Assembly: GCF_019834675.1 (NCBI RefSeq)
Contig: NZ_JABUBU010000002.1
Coordinates: forward strand, 186,001-250,000
Length of the DNA: 64,000 nucleotides
Reading direction: 5' to 3'
Origin: Rhodococcoides corynebacterioides
GTDB taxonomy: Bacteria > Actinomycetota > Actinomycetes > Mycobacteriales > Mycobacteriaceae
The notes under the pieces are model-generated. The model had not been told where the DNA came from, made no database searches, and worked only from the letters and a program-made list of their open reading frames with translations. Below are positions 7,997 to 16,902 of this stretch, one piece after another (the stretch's first letter is position 1; every line of letters begins with the position of its first letter). The translations under genes were made by a program, and so were the position numbers.

Positions 7997-9079
7997 ATGG
8001 AGTCGATGGTGAACGACGACAGCACGAGACGAGACCGCCGACCTGCGACGACGAAGGCGCAGCGCCGCGTCGTCCGGTCCGCCGGGGTGATCGGCACGGC
8101 CGCGATCGCTTTGCTGATCGCGGCGTGCGGCGGGGAGACGACGGAGTCGACCCCCACCAACACGCGCGAGCCGGAGACGGCCGCCGCCTCGCCCGAGCAG
8201 GCGACGACGCCCGCCGGCACCGTCGCCCCCGCCGGTCTCGGCGGGCCGACGACGGTGCGCTCGCTGGCCGTCGATCCGCAGACCTCGGTGGTGGCCGTGC
8301 TGACCGACGGCGGGCTGCTGCTCGCCGACGGATCGACCGACGGTGCGGTCGCGGGCACCCCGCGCGCGGTCGAGTTGCCGTCGCCGGGCACGTCGGTCCA
8401 TCCCGGCCGCGCCGGAGAGATCCTGGTCACCACGGCGGACGGGCTCGTGCGGGTCGACGCCGAGTCGGGTGCCGCCACCGCACTCCCGGTCGACGGCGGC
8501 GCGATCTCGGCCACCGTGTTCGGCGACGGGTACGCGGTGGGGTCCGCGACGGGTCTGGTGTCCGTCCTCGACGCGGACGGAGCGGTGACGTCGTCGATCG
8601 GCGGCCTCGCGTCGGTCGACGGACTGGTCCCCGCCGGGGACGATCTGGTGGCCCTGGACACCCGGCAGACGTCCGTGACCACGGTGAACGTCGCCGCCGA
8701 CCGGCTCGGGGAAGCACTGCGGGCGGGTGACGGCGCGACGCGCACGGTGGGCTGCGCCACCGGGGCGATCGTGGTCTCCGACACCGCCGACGACGAGCTG
8801 ATGATCTTCACGGGCGACGACCTGATCATGCGCCAGCGCTATCCGGTGGCGGGGTCGCCGTTCGCCGTGGCGTGCGACGACGCCGGCACCGTGTGGGTCA
8901 CGACAACGGCCACCAACGAGGTGCTCGGGTTCGACGTCTCGAGCGGAATTCCGGTGGAGACGGCGCGGTTCCCCACCGTGACGCAACCCGATTCCCTCGC
9001 GGTCGATTCGCGTTCCGGACGATTGTTCGTAGGCTCGAACGACGGTGCCGGTGTGCAGGTGATACCGACCCGCGAGTGA
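7997..9079 (+). CDS. lppL: LppL-like lipoprotein, predicted beta-propeller
   Basis: 360 residues. After a basic N-terminus, a hydrophobic helix ends in the lipobox 'LLIAACGG', predicting lipidation and anchoring on the outer face of the membrane. A Thr/Pro/Ala-rich linker follows, then repeating blocks such as 'VRSLAVDPQTSVVAVLTDGG' and 'QPDSLAVDSRSGRLFVGSND', the rhythm of YncE/NHL-type beta-propellers. Position directly before DUF5703 and pyrD matches mycobacterial lppL (Rv2138). Function unknown. An ATG three codons further in (8006) is an equally possible start. Confidence 0.8.
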   Translation: MESMVNDDSTRRDRRPATTKAQRRVVRSAGVIGTAAIALLIAACGGETTESTPTNTREPETAAASPEQATTPAGTVAPAGLGGPTTVRSLAVDPQTSVVAVLTDGGLLLADGSTDGAVAGTPRAVELPSPGTSVHPGRAGEILVTTADGLVRVDAESGAATALPVDGGAISATVFGDGYAVGSATGLVSVLDADGAVTSSIGGLASVDGLVPAGDDLVALDTRQTSVTTVNVAADRLGEALRAGDGATRTVGCATGAIVVSDTADDELMIFTGDDLIMRQRYPVAGSPFAVACDDAGTVWVTTTATNEVLGFDVSSGIPVETARFPTVTQPDSLAVDSRSGRLFVGSNDGAGVQVIPTRE

Positions 9080-9097
9080 CCCCGACCGAAAGTCGCG

Positions 9098-9337
9098 ATG
9101 CCCATGCCGAACCGAGCCGTTCCCGCGAGCTGGCAGATCCAGTCCGAGGACTGGGAGTACGTGCCGATCAAGCTGCCGCCCGACGTCACGCGGGTGACCG
9201 CATCGATGCGGCTGGCGATCTCGGCCGAGTTCGGCGGGTGGGAACTCTCCCGTGTCCGCCTGTACACCGACGGCAGCCGGCGCGTGCTGCTCAAGCGCCG
9301 CAAGACCGCCGAGCACGTTCCGCAACCGGAACTGTGA
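9098..9337 (+). CDS. DUF5703 family protein
   Basis: 79-residue protein with the DUF5703 pattern ('[17 protein letters not shown]' and '[20 protein letters not shown]'). Small, soluble and basic at the C-terminus; function unknown. It sits 18 bp after lppL and 25 bp before pyrD in the same direction, so it is probably co-transcribed with both, an arrangement conserved in related genomes. Confidence 0.85.
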   Translation: MPMPNRAVPASWQIQSEDWEYVPIKLPPDVTRVTASMRLAISAEFGGWELSRVRLYTDGSRRVLLKRRKTAEHVPQPEL

Positions 9338-9362
9338 CCAGAGAGACGGAGACCGTACCGAC

Positions 9363-10430
9363 GTGAGTCCCTACCGGATTCTGCTGCGCCTGATGTTCCT
9401 CGTTCCGCCGGAGCGGATCCACCACGTCGCGTTCGCCGCGATGCGGCTGGTCACCCGGTTCGCCCCGCTCCGCGCCCTGGTGGCGCGGGTGCTGGTGGTG
9501 CGCGACCCGGTCCTGCACACCGAGGCGTTCGGCGTGCACTTCCCCACCCCGGTGGGACTCGCGGCCGGGTTCGACAAGAACGGCGAGGGCGTCGACGCCT
9601 GGGGACCGCTGGGCTTCGGTTTCGCCGAGATCGGGACGGTGACGGCGCAGCCGCAGCCGGGCAACCCGCCGCCGCGCCTGTTCCGGCTCCCGGACGATCG
9701 CGGGCTGCTCAACCGCATGGGATTCAACAACGAGGGCGCCGGTGCGGTGGCGGATCGGCTGCGTCGTCGCCGCGGTGACCTGCCGATCGGCGCCAACATC
9801 GGCAAGACCAAGGTGACGCCCGCGGCGGACGCGGCCGTCGACTACACCACCAGCGCACGGCTGCTCGGTCCCCTGGCCGACTTCGTCGTCGTCAACGTCA
9901 GTTCGCCGAACACTCCGGGCCTGCGCGACCTGCAGGCCGTGGAGTCGCTGCGGCCGCTGCTCGGGGCCGTCGTCGCGGCCGTGTCGGTGCCGGTCCTGGT
10001 GAAGATCGCGCCGGACCTGTCCGACGAGGACGTCGACGCGGTCGCCGACCTCGCGGTCGAGCTCGGCGCGGCGGGCATCGTCGCGACCAACACCACCATC
10101 GCGCGGGACGGCCTGCGCACCCCGGGAGCCGCCGAGCTCGGAGCGGGCGGGGTGTCCGGCCCGTACGTGGCGGACCGCTCGCTCGCCGTGCTGCGACGGC
10201 TGCGCGCCCGCGTCGGCGATCGGGTCACGTTGATCGCCGCGGGCGGGATCGAGACGCCCGACGACGCCTGGGCCCGCATCCGCGCCGGGGCGACGCTGGT
10301 GCAGGGCTACACCGGATTCGTCTACGGCGGACCGTTCTGGGCTCGGCGCCTCGCGACCGGGCTGGCCGAGCGGGCCCGCGCCGCGGGCTACGACCGGGTG
10401 TCCGACGCGGTCGGCAGCGACCTGGCGTGA
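9363..10430 (+). CDS. pyrD: Dihydroorotate dehydrogenase (quinone), class 2
   Basis: Membrane-associated flavoenzyme oxidising dihydroorotate to orotate in UMP synthesis, passing electrons to the quinone pool. The 355-residue length and N-terminal helix '[18 protein letters not shown]' are typical of class 2. FMN/substrate motifs include '[17 protein letters not shown]', '[11 protein letters not shown]', '[15 protein letters not shown]' (catalytic Ser region), '[10 protein letters not shown]' and '[14 protein letters not shown]'. The GTG start at 9363 follows GGAG by about 11 nt; longer upstream readings overlap DUF5703 and lack family similarity. The last codons are built into a very long hairpin (10404-10460). 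Confidence 0.96.
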   Translation: MSPYRILLRLMFLVPPERIHHVAFAAMRLVTRFAPLRALVARVLVVRDPVLHTEAFGVHFPTPVGLAAGFDKNGEGVDAWGPLGFGFAEIGTVTAQPQPGNPPPRLFRLPDDRGLLNRMGFNNEGAGAVADRLRRRRGDLPIGANIGKTKVTPAADAAVDYTTSARLLGPLADFVVVNVSSPNTPGLRDLQAVESLRPLLGAVVAAVSVPVLVKIAPDLSDEDVDAVADLAVELGAAGIVATNTTIARDGLRTPGAAELGAGGVSGPYVADRSLAVLRRLRARVGDRVTLIAAGGIETPDDAWARIRAGATLVQGYTGFVYGGPFWARRLATGLAERARAAGYDRVSDAVGSDLA

Positions 10431-10460
10431 CCCGGCACGCCAGACGCTGCCGACCGCGTC
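10404..10460. terminator. Very long hairpin at convergent pyrD/ybhB ends
   Basis: Bases 10404-10419 (GACGCGGTCGGCAGCG) and 10445-10460 (CGCTGCCGACCGCGTC) are perfect 16-bp arms. Inside, separated by a 2/1-nt internal loop, 10422-10429 (CTGGCGTG) pairs with 10436-10443 (CACGCCAG) around a 6-nt loop. The pyrD TGA stop is at the inner stem/loop junction, so half of the hairpin is coding. The ybhB stop begins 10 bp further on. It is probably a bidirectional terminator without a U-tract. Confidence 0.75.
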
Positions 10461-10470
10461 GGTACTCGTC

Positions 10471-10998
10471 CTACTGCTCGTAGGTCCCGTGGATCACGGC
10501 GCGGGCGATGGCGTGAGAGAAGAGGGTGAAGCCGAGGTAGGCCGGGGTGGCCGTCTCGTCGATCTCGAGCCGCTCGACGTCGACCGCGTGCACGGCCACG
10601 TAGTAGTGGTGCACGCCGTGCCCCTGCGGCGGAGCGGCGCCGATGTAGCGCGCGAGTCCCGCGTCGCCCTTGAGCGTGATCGCCTCGTTCGGCAGACCCG
10701 TCGAGGAGTCGTCGCCTGCCGCCGAGACCAGTGTGGTCGTCGTGACCGGGATGTTCGCCACGGCCCAGTGCCAGAAGCCGGAGCCCGTCGGGGCGTCGGG
10801 GTCGTAGACCGTGACGGCGAAACTCTTGGTCTCGGCGGGGAAGCCCGACCACGACAGCTGCGGCGAATTGTCGTGTCCGCCGGCGCCCATGATGCCGCTG
10901 ACCTGATCCTCGTGCAGCGGTTCGCCGTCGGTGATGTCCGACGACGTCAGCTCGAACGTGGGCAGCGTCGGCAGGTCGGCGTAGGGGTCCCGTGACAT
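10471..10998 (-). CDS. YbhB/YbcL family Raf-kinase-inhibitor-like (PEBP) protein
   Basis: 175-residue phosphatidylethanolamine-binding-protein fold. Diagnostic segments are '[19 protein letters not shown]' (ligand-site region), '[20 protein letters not shown]' and '[15 protein letters not shown]'. The bacterial members bind small anions or lipids; no enzymatic role is established. It lies 45 bp after the M20 peptidase gene on the minus strand, the same pairing as mycobacterial Rv2140c-Rv2141c, so the two are likely one operon. Confidence 0.92.
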   Translation of the reverse strand: MSRDPYADLPTLPTFELTSSDITDGEPLHEDQVSGIMGAGGHDNSPQLSWSGFPAETKSFAVTVYDPDAPTGSGFWHWAVANIPVTTTTLVSAAGDDSSTGLPNEAITLKGDAGLARYIGAAPPQGHGVHHYYVAVHAVDVERLEIDETATPAYLGFTLFSHAIARAVIHGTYEQ

Positions 10999-11043
10999 GG
11001 GCGATTCCTCTCGAACGTCGGTGTGGCCGACCCGAGGTCCGGG

Positions 11044-12432
11044 TCAGCTGTGCAGCAGGAAGTGCTCGAACACGCGGGTGCCGAACACCAACGCGTCGAC
11101 GGGTACCCGTTCGTCGACTCCGTGGAACAGGGCTGCGAAGTCCAGCTCCGGAGGCAGCTTGAGCGGCGCGAAGCCGAAGCACCGAATTCCCAACTTGGCG
11201 AACGCCTTCGCGTCCGTTCCGCCCGACAGCATGTACGGCACGGTCCGCCCGTTCTCGTCGAACGCGAGGATGGCGTCGTTCATCGCGTCGACCAGATGCC
11301 CGTCGAAGGTGGTCTCGTACGGCTCGAGGTCGGCGATCCAGGACCGTTCCACGTGCGGTCCGATCAACTCGTCGACCTCGCGCTCGAAGGCCTCCTTGCG
11401 GCCGGGCAGCACGCGGCAGTCGACGGTGGCCGTGGCCGTCTGGGGAATGACGTTGGCCTTGTAGCCGGCGTCGAGCATGGTCGGGTTCGCGGTGTCCCGC
11501 AGCGTCGCCCCGACGATGCGCGCGATGCTCCCGAGCTTGGCCAGGGTGCCGTCGATGTCCGGCGACGACGGGTCGAACTGCAGACCGGTCTCGGCCGACA
11601 CGGCGGCGAGGAACTCGGTGACCGACTCGGTCATCACCAGCGGGAACTGGTGCTTGCCCAGGGCCGCAACGGCCTCGGCGAGGTAGGTGACGGCGTTGTC
11701 GTCGTGCAGGAAGGACCCGTGACCGGCGCGTGCCTTCGCGGTCAGACGCATCCAGGCCAGGCCCTTCTCCGCCGTCTCCACCAGGTAGAGCCGACGCTCC
11801 TCGCCGTCCGGCCGGGCGACGGTCAGGGAGAAGCCGCCCACCTCGCCGACGGCCTCGCTGATGCCCTCGAACAGATCCGGTCGATGCTCGACCAGCCAGT
11901 GCGAGCCCCACGTGCCGCCGGCCTCCTCGTCGGCCAGGAACGCGAAGACCAGATCGCGCGGTGGCACGGTGCCCTGCGAGCGGAACTGCCGGGCGAGGGC
12001 CAGTGCCATGCCGACCATGTCCTTCATGTCCACGGCGCCGCGACCCCACAGGTAGCCGTCCTCGACCGCACCGGAGAAGGGGTGCACGCTCCAGTCGGCG
12101 GGCTCGGCCGGCACCACGTCGAGATGACCGTGCACCAGCAGTGCGCCGCGCGAGCGGTCCGCCCCGGGCAGGCGGGCGAACACGTTGCCGCGGCCGGGCG
12201 CTCCGGACTCGACGTACTCGGTCTCGTACCCGACCTCCTCGAGCTGCCGCGCCACCCACTCGGCGCACTCGCGCTCCCCCACGGTCGTCGCCGGGTCGCC
12301 GGTGTTGGTGGTGTCGAAGCGGATCAACGACGCCACCAGGTCCACCACCTCCTCGACCGCGACGGTGCCGGCGGCGGTGCCGGACGCGGTGTTCTGGGGG
12401 CTGGTCTCGGGGCTCTGCTCGCTGCTGGACAC
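11044..12432 (-). CDS. M20 family metallopeptidase (dipeptidase/deacylase-like)
   Basis: 462-residue zinc hydrolase of the ArgE/DapE/carboxypeptidase-G2 type (Rv2141c-like). Metal ligands are seen in 'LLVHGHLDVVPAE' (His, Asp), 'WGRGAVDMKD' (bridging Asp) and 'FLADEEAGGTWGS' (catalytic Glu pair); a dimerisation-domain start is likely at 'KARAGHGSFLHDDNAV'. It probably hydrolyses an N-acyl amino acid or dipeptide in the cytosol; the substrate is not readable. The GTG at 12432 has AGGAA about 7 nt upstream. An ATG at 12540 in the same frame would cover the tRNA-Leu promoter and adds low-complexity sequence, so it was not chosen. Confidence 0.92.
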   Translation of the reverse strand: MSSSEQSPETSPQNTASGTAAGTVAVEEVVDLVASLIRFDTTNTGDPATTVGERECAEWVARQLEEVGYETEYVESGAPGRGNVFARLPGADRSRGALLVHGHLDVVPAEPADWSVHPFSGAVEDGYLWGRGAVDMKDMVGMALALARQFRSQGTVPPRDLVFAFLADEEAGGTWGSHWLVEHRPDLFEGISEAVGEVGGFSLTVARPDGEERRLYLVETAEKGLAWMRLTAKARAGHGSFLHDDNAVTYLAEAVAALGKHQFPLVMTESVTEFLAAVSAETGLQFDPSSPDIDGTLAKLGSIARIVGATLRDTANPTMLDAGYKANVIPQTATATVDCRVLPGRKEAFEREVDELIGPHVERSWIADLEPYETTFDGHLVDAMNDAILAFDENGRTVPYMLSGGTDAKAFAKLGIRCFGFAPLKLPPELDFAALFHGVDERVPVDALVFGTRVFEHFLLHS

Positions 12433-12508
12433 GGGTTCGTTCCTACCATCGACGGTGCGGGTGGGTAGTGGGTGGGCGCGGTGGGTAGGCGCCGCGTGAC
12501 GTGCCGTT

Positions 12509-12537
12509 TTGGTGGGACGCGGCGCATCGACTACATT
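12509..12537 (+). promoter_or_regulatory. Promoter of tRNA-Leu(GAG)
   Basis: TTGGTG (12509-12514), a 17-bp spacer and TACATT (12532-12537) form a good sigma-70-type promoter. Transcription would start near 12544, about 26 nt before the mature tRNA. Confidence 0.6.
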
Positions 12538-12569
12538 CATCTGCGCACCGCGAGTTCGGGTGCGAGCAG

Positions 12570-12655
12570 GTCCGAGTGGCGGAATGGCAGACGCGCTAGC
12601 TTGAGGTGCTAGTGTCCTATTAACGGACGTGGGGGTTCAAGTCCCCCCTCGGACA
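12570..12655 (+). tRNA. tRNA-Leu, anticodon GAG
   Basis: 86-nt class II tRNA. The acceptor stem GTCCGAG (12570-12576) pairs with CTCGGAC (12648-12654), followed by discriminator A. The anticodon stem CTAGC/GCTAG encloses the loop TTGAGGT with GAG at 12603-12605, reading CUC and CUU. A long variable arm (TGTCCTATTAACGGACG region) and the T arm GGGGGTTCAAGTCCCCC are present. The CCA end is not encoded. The gene has its own promoter and terminator; no integrase or attachment-site duplication is seen beside it. Confidence 0.96.
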
Positions 12656-12669
12656 CGTCGAAGAGCATC

Positions 12670-12705
12670 ACGAAGGCCCTGGATCTCCGGATCCGGGGCC
12701 TTCGT
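12670..12705 (+). terminator. Intrinsic terminator of tRNA-Leu
   Basis: ACGAAGGCCC (12670-12679) pairs with GGGCCTTCGT (12696-12705). After a U-G wobble, GGATC pairs with GATCC around a 4-nt TCCG loop, giving a continuous 16-bp stem starting 15 nt after the tRNA. Confidence 0.75.
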
Positions 12706-12778
12706 CGCGTTCCCGCCCCTGTCTCTCGTCGGCCCCTGTCTTTCGTCGGCCCTGCCGCTGCGTGATGAGATGTCCCCC

Positions 12779-14275
12779 ATGGGTGACGAGGTCGAGCAGC
12801 GCACGTTCAGCCGCCAGGACCGACAGGACTTCCGGCGCAAGGTCCAGCAGTGCCTCGACGCGCTCGCGTCCATGTTGGCCGACGACTCCTTCGCGGTCGA
12901 CGAGCCGCGCATCGGCATGGAGATCGAACTCAACCTCGTCGACGACGCGATGGATCCGGCCATGGCCAACACCGCGGTCCTCGAGGCGATCGCCGACCCG
13001 GACTTCCAGACCGAACTGGGCCGCTTCAACATCGAGATCAACGTCGCTCCCGCCCCGCTGGCCGGCGAGCGCATGCGCACCCTCGAGACCGAGCTGCGCG
13101 CGTCGCTCGATCACGCCGACGAGCGAGCGAAGGGCACGGGGTCGGCGCTGGCGATGATCGGCATGCTGCCGACCCTGCGCGAGGAGCACTTCGCGGCGCG
13201 CTGGCTGTCGGAGAATCCGCGCTACGACCTGCTGAACCGGCAGATCTTCGCCGCCCGCGGCGAGGACATCGAACTGAACGTCACCGGGGTGCCGCTGCCG
13301 GGCAGCCGGGAGGCGGAGTCGCTGCATCGCATCGTCGACACGATCCTGCCGGAGGCGGCGTGCACCTCCGTGCAGCTCCACCTGCAGGTCTCGCCGGACG
13401 AGTTCTCGGCCCACTGGAACGCCGCGCAGGCCCTGGCCGGGGTGCAGGTGGCCCTGGCGGCGAACTCGCCGTTCCTCGCGGGACGCGCGCTGTGGCACGA
13501 GACCCGGATCCCGCTGTTCGAACAGGCCACCGACACCCGCCCCCAGGAGCTCAAGAACCAGGGGGTGCGGCCGCGGGTGTGGTTCGGCGAACGCTGGATC
13601 ACGTCGATCTTCGACCTGTTCGAGGAGAACTCGCGGTACTTCCCCGCGCTGCTGCCGGTGGTGTCCGATCAGGACCCGATGGCCGAGCTCGCGGCCGGTC
13701 GAACCCCCGAGCTGACCGAGCTCAAGATGCACAACGGCACGGTCTACCGCTGGAACCGGCCCATCTACGACACCTCGAACGGCGAGCACCACCTGCGCCT
13801 CGAGAACCGGGTGCTGCCCGCCGGACCGTCGGTGATCGACGTGATGGCCGACGCCGCGTTCTACTACGGCGCCCTGCGCTCCCTGGTCGACGCCGACCGC
13901 CCGGTGTGGAGTCAGATGTCCTTCGACGCGGCGCAGGACAACCTGCACTCGGCCGCGCGCAGCGGCATCGACGCGCGCCTGTACTGGCCGGAGGTGGGAT
14001 GGGTGTCACCGCAGGAGCTCGTGCTCCGGCGCCTGCTGCCGATGGCCGAGGCCGGCCTGGACGCATTCGGCGTCGACCCCGAGGTCCGCGATCGCTACCT
14101 GCGGGTGATCGAGGGGCGGTGTCTGCGACGCCAGAACGGCGCCGTGTGGCAACGCTCGGCGCTGGCCGCCCGGGAGCGGGCGGGGGACGACCGCGATCGC
14201 GCTCTCGCGGGCATGCTCTCGGACTACCTCGACCGCATGCACGACGGCGAGCCGGTCCACACGTGGTCGTGGTGA
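12779..14275 (+). CDS. Glutamate-cysteine ligase family protein (GCS2)
   Basis: 498 residues of the GCS2 carboxylate-amine ligase superfamily. Characteristic pieces are 'EPRIGMEIELNLVDD' (the Mg/ATP Glu cluster), 'RFNIEINVAPAPLAG', 'SVQLHLQVSPDEF' and 'WNRPIYDTSNGEHHLRLENR'. Members form gamma-glutamyl amide bonds, but the product of this actinobacterial subgroup is not settled; a mycothiol maker does not need glutathione, so another amine acceptor or ergothioneine-type use is possible. The ATG at 12779 is preferred; an in-frame ATG at 12770 would add three residues. It follows the tRNA terminator by 73 bp. Confidence 0.85.
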   Translation: MGDEVEQRTFSRQDRQDFRRKVQQCLDALASMLADDSFAVDEPRIGMEIELNLVDDAMDPAMANTAVLEAIADPDFQTELGRFNIEINVAPAPLAGERMRTLETELRASLDHADERAKGTGSALAMIGMLPTLREEHFAARWLSENPRYDLLNRQIFAARGEDIELNVTGVPLPGSREAESLHRIVDTILPEAACTSVQLHLQVSPDEFSAHWNAAQALAGVQVALAANSPFLAGRALWHETRIPLFEQATDTRPQELKNQGVRPRVWFGERWITSIFDLFEENSRYFPALLPVVSDQDPMAELAAGRTPELTELKMHNGTVYRWNRPIYDTSNGEHHLRLENRVLPAGPSVIDVMADAAFYYGALRSLVDADRPVWSQMSFDAAQDNLHSAARSGIDARLYWPEVGWVSPQELVLRRLLPMAEAGLDAFGVDPEVRDRYLRVIEGRCLRRQNGAVWQRSALAARERAGDDRDRALAGMLSDYLDRMHDGEPVHTWSW

Positions 14276-14284
14276 GCGCGCTAG

Positions 14285-14290
14285 TAGTGT
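14285..14290 (+). promoter_or_regulatory. Possible -10 element for the 14297 gene
   Basis: TAGTGT ends 6 nt before the ATG at 14297, a spacing that implies a leaderless transcript. No clear -35 is visible. Confidence 0.35.
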
Positions 14291-14296
14291 CGGGGA

Positions 14297-15559
14297 ATGG
14301 CCGATTCCACGCGTGAGTCCACCGCCCGCGAGTTCGAGATCGTCGTCTACGGCGCAACGGGATTCGTCGGAGCACTGACCGCCGAGTACCTCGCCCGGCA
14401 CGCCCCCGACGGCACCACCGTCGCGCTGGCGGGCCGCAGCCGGGAGAAGCTGGAATCGACCCGTCGGGGACTTCCGGCGCGGGCGGCGGACTGGCCCCTC
14501 GTCGTCGCCGACGCCGACGACGAGGCCGCGCTGACCGCGCTCGCGCAGCGCACCTCCGTCGTCCTCACCACGGTCGGTCCGTACGCCAAGTACGGGCGCG
14601 TCCTCGCCCGCGTGTGCGCCGAGTCGGGCACCGACTACGTCGACCTCACCGGCGAGGTGCTCTTCGCCCGCGCGAGCGCCGACGAGAACCACGAGACCGC
14701 CGTACGCACCGGCGCACGCATCGTCCATTCCTGCGGCTTCGACTCGGTGCCGTCCGACATCGGGGTCTTCGAACTGCACCGCAAGGTCACCGAGGACGGC
14801 GCCGGCGACCTCACCGACACCACCCTCGTGGTGACGTCGATGAGCGGCGGCGTCAGCGGCGGCACCATCGACTCGCTGCGTGGTCAGATCGACGAGATCA
14901 CCAAGGACCGGGCCGCCGCCAAGCTCGCCGCGAGCCCGTACTCCCTCAGCCCCGATCGTTCGGTCGAGCCGGACTTCGGTCGCCAGAACGACGCTCCGGT
15001 GCTCAAGGGCTCGTCCATCCACCCCTCGCTGAAGGGATGGAAGGCACCGTTCGTCATGGCGTCGTACAACACGCGCGTGGTGCGGCGCACCAACGCCATC
15101 CTCGGCTACCCCTACGGCAAGACCTTCAAGTACAACGAGGTCATGAGCGTGGGCTCCTCCCCCGCGTCCCCCGTCCTCGCGGCGGGTGTCCTCGCCGGGC
15201 TGGGCGCGTTCGTGGCCGGGCTGGCGTTCAAGCCGACGCGGTTCCTGCTGGACAAGGTGCTGCCCGCTCCGGGCAGCGGCCCCAGCGAGAAGACCCGGCA
15301 GAAGGGTCATTTCGTCGTCGACATCTACACGACCACCACCAGCGGCGAGCACTACGTCTCGCGGGTGAAGGCGAAGGGCGACCCCGGCTACGCCGCCACG
15401 GCAATGATGCTCGGCGAGTCCGCGCTGGCCCTGGTGAAGAACCGCGACGAGCTGCCCTCCCTCGGAGGCGGTGTGCTCACCCCGGCGTCCGGTATCGGCA
15501 CCGCACTGATCACGCGCCTGCGCGCCGCCGGGATGGAGATCTCGGCCCGCAAGGTCTGA
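14297..15559 (+). CDS. Saccharopine dehydrogenase-like / trans-acting enoyl reductase family protein
   Basis: 420 residues with an N-terminal Rossmann fold ('EIVVYGATGFVGALTAEYLA') followed by 'VALAGRSREKLESTRRGLP' and 'GTDYVDLTGEVLF', the pattern of the Rv2449c/Rv2953 group. Rv2953 is a trans-acting enoyl reductase in phthiocerol lipid synthesis; most relatives are uncharacterised. A central hydrophobic segment ('VLAAGVLAGLGAFVAGLAF') may associate with the membrane. It ends 2 bp before the CaiB-type gene, so the two are probably co-transcribed. A lipid-related reductase is the best guess; the substrate is unknown. Confidence 0.85.
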   Translation: MADSTRESTAREFEIVVYGATGFVGALTAEYLARHAPDGTTVALAGRSREKLESTRRGLPARAADWPLVVADADDEAALTALAQRTSVVLTTVGPYAKYGRVLARVCAESGTDYVDLTGEVLFARASADENHETAVRTGARIVHSCGFDSVPSDIGVFELHRKVTEDGAGDLTDTTLVVTSMSGGVSGGTIDSLRGQIDEITKDRAAAKLAASPYSLSPDRSVEPDFGRQNDAPVLKGSSIHPSLKGWKAPFVMASYNTRVVRRTNAILGYPYGKTFKYNEVMSVGSSPASPVLAAGVLAGLGAFVAGLAFKPTRFLLDKVLPAPGSGPSEKTRQKGHFVVDIYTTTTSGEHYVSRVKAKGDPGYAATAMMLGESALALVKNRDELPSLGGGVLTPASGIGTALITRLRAAGMEISARKV

Positions 15560-15561
15560 GC

Positions 15562-16902
15562 GTGCGCGACACCCTCACGCAGTACGAGGCGGACCACGGC
15601 CACGAGCGAGTGCAGGACATCGCGGTCGTGCCGCCGTCGCCCGGTGTCCTGGCCGGCCCGCTGCCGGTGCCCGCCCTCGCGACGGGCAGCGTGGCGGCGC
15701 TGTGCTCCGCGGTCGATCGCTACCGCCGCGCCGTGGAGCTCGACCCGCAGCCGTGGTCGATCGACGGTGACCGGGTGGCGTCGTCGTTCGGCGGCGGGGA
15801 TCTGCTGCGCGTGAACGGTAGTGCCGCACCGGGATTCGCGCCGCTGTCCGGCTTCTGGCCGACCGCGGACGGGTGGGTGCGGACGCACGCGAACTACCCC
15901 CACCACCGGGACCGGCTGTGTGCGCTGCTCGGTGTGCCCGACGATCCGGCCGCCGTCGCCGCCGCCCTCGCGACCGTGTCGGCGCGGGAGATCGAGACCG
16001 CGGCGGCCGCCGCGGGTGCACTGGTGGTCGCGGTGCGGACGCCGTCGGCGTGGGACGACGAGCCGGCGGGTCGGTTCGCCGCCACCGGCCCCCTGGTGAC
16101 GACGTCGGTACGCCCGGACGGGACGTCGTCGCTGCCCGAGGCGCCCACCGACGCCCGCCGTCCTCTGGCGGGCATGCGCGTCCTCGACCTCACCCGGGTC
16201 CTCGCGGGGCCGGTGGCCACTCGCGCGCTGGCTCTGCTCGGCGCCGCGGTGCTGCGCGTCGATTCGCCGCGGTTGCCCGAGATCGAGACGCAGCACCTCG
16301 ACACCGGCGCGGGCAAGGCGTCGACTCTCCTCGACGTCGAGGATCCCGACCAGCGCGATCGCCTCGCCGCCCTCGCGACCACCGCCGACGTGGTGGTCTG
16401 CGGGTACCGACCGGGTTCGACGGTGATGTCCGTCGTCGAGTCCGTTCGGCCCGGCGGCGCCGTGGTCGCGTCCGTGTCGGCGTGGGGGACGCGCGGCCCG
16501 TTCGCGGGTCGACGGGGGTTCGACAGCCTGGTGCAGGCCGCGTACGGAATCGCCGTGCTGTGCGGCAGGGACGACAGACCCGGAGCGTTGCCGGTGCAGG
16601 CGCTCGACCACGCCACCGGGTCTCTCCTCGCGGCCGGGATCGTGGACGCGCTGGCCCTGCGGGCGCAGAGCGGGATCGGACGCACCGTCACGGCGTCGTT
16701 GGCCCGGACGGCGGCACACCTGCTCGCCCTGCCGCGCTCGGCGGACGGCGGCGAGCGCACTCCGATCCCCGAGACGCACACCGTGACGCACGGGTCCGTC
16801 CGCACCGCACGACCCGCCCTGGCGGAGTACGACGACTACCCGTGGCCCGCCCGTCCATGGGGCTCGGACGAGCCCCGCTACCCCACCCCGGAGACCGTGT
16901 GA
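15562..16902 (+). CDS. CaiB/BaiF (family III) CoA-transferase-like protein
   Basis: 446 residues. The C-terminal half has clear family III features: 'RPLAGMRVLDLTRVLAGPVA', 'ADVVVCGYRPGS', 'SVSAWGTRGPFAGRRGFDSL' (with the Asp expected to form the CoA-thioester anhydride) and 'QALDHATGSLLAAGIVDAL'. The N-terminal half is a diverged second domain. It moves CoA between carboxylic acids; substrates are not predictable. The GTG start has AAGGT about 8 nt upstream. Its stop overlaps the next gene as GTGA, so it is translationally coupled to the nucleoside hydrolase. Confidence 0.88.
   Translation: MRDTLTQYEADHGHERVQDIAVVPPSPGVLAGPLPVPALATGSVAALCSAVDRYRRAVELDPQPWSIDGDRVASSFGGGDLLRVNGSAAPGFAPLSGFWPTADGWVRTHANYPHHRDRLCALLGVPDDPAAVAAALATVSAREIETAAAAAGALVVAVRTPSAWDDEPAGRFAATGPLVTTSVRPDGTSSLPEAPTDARRPLAGMRVLDLTRVLAGPVATRALALLGAAVLRVDSPRLPEIETQHLDTGAGKASTLLDVEDPDQRDRLAALATTADVVVCGYRPGSTVMSVVESVRPGGAVVASVSAWGTRGPFAGRRGFDSLVQAAYGIAVLCGRDDRPGALPVQALDHATGSLLAAGIVDALALRAQSGIGRTVTASLARTAAHLLALPRSADGGERTPIPETHTVTHGSVRTARPALAEYDDYPWPARPWGSDEPRYPTPETV

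Noticed and set aside
12433..12540. Longer start for the M20 peptidase at 12540
   Set aside because: The extra 36 residues are low-complexity and overlap the tRNA-Leu promoter; the GTG at 12432 has AGGAA at proper spacing.
12570..12655. tRNA-Leu as an integration site for a mobile element
   Set aside because: No integrase gene and no duplicated tRNA 3' end are visible nearby; flanking genes are conserved housekeeping genes.
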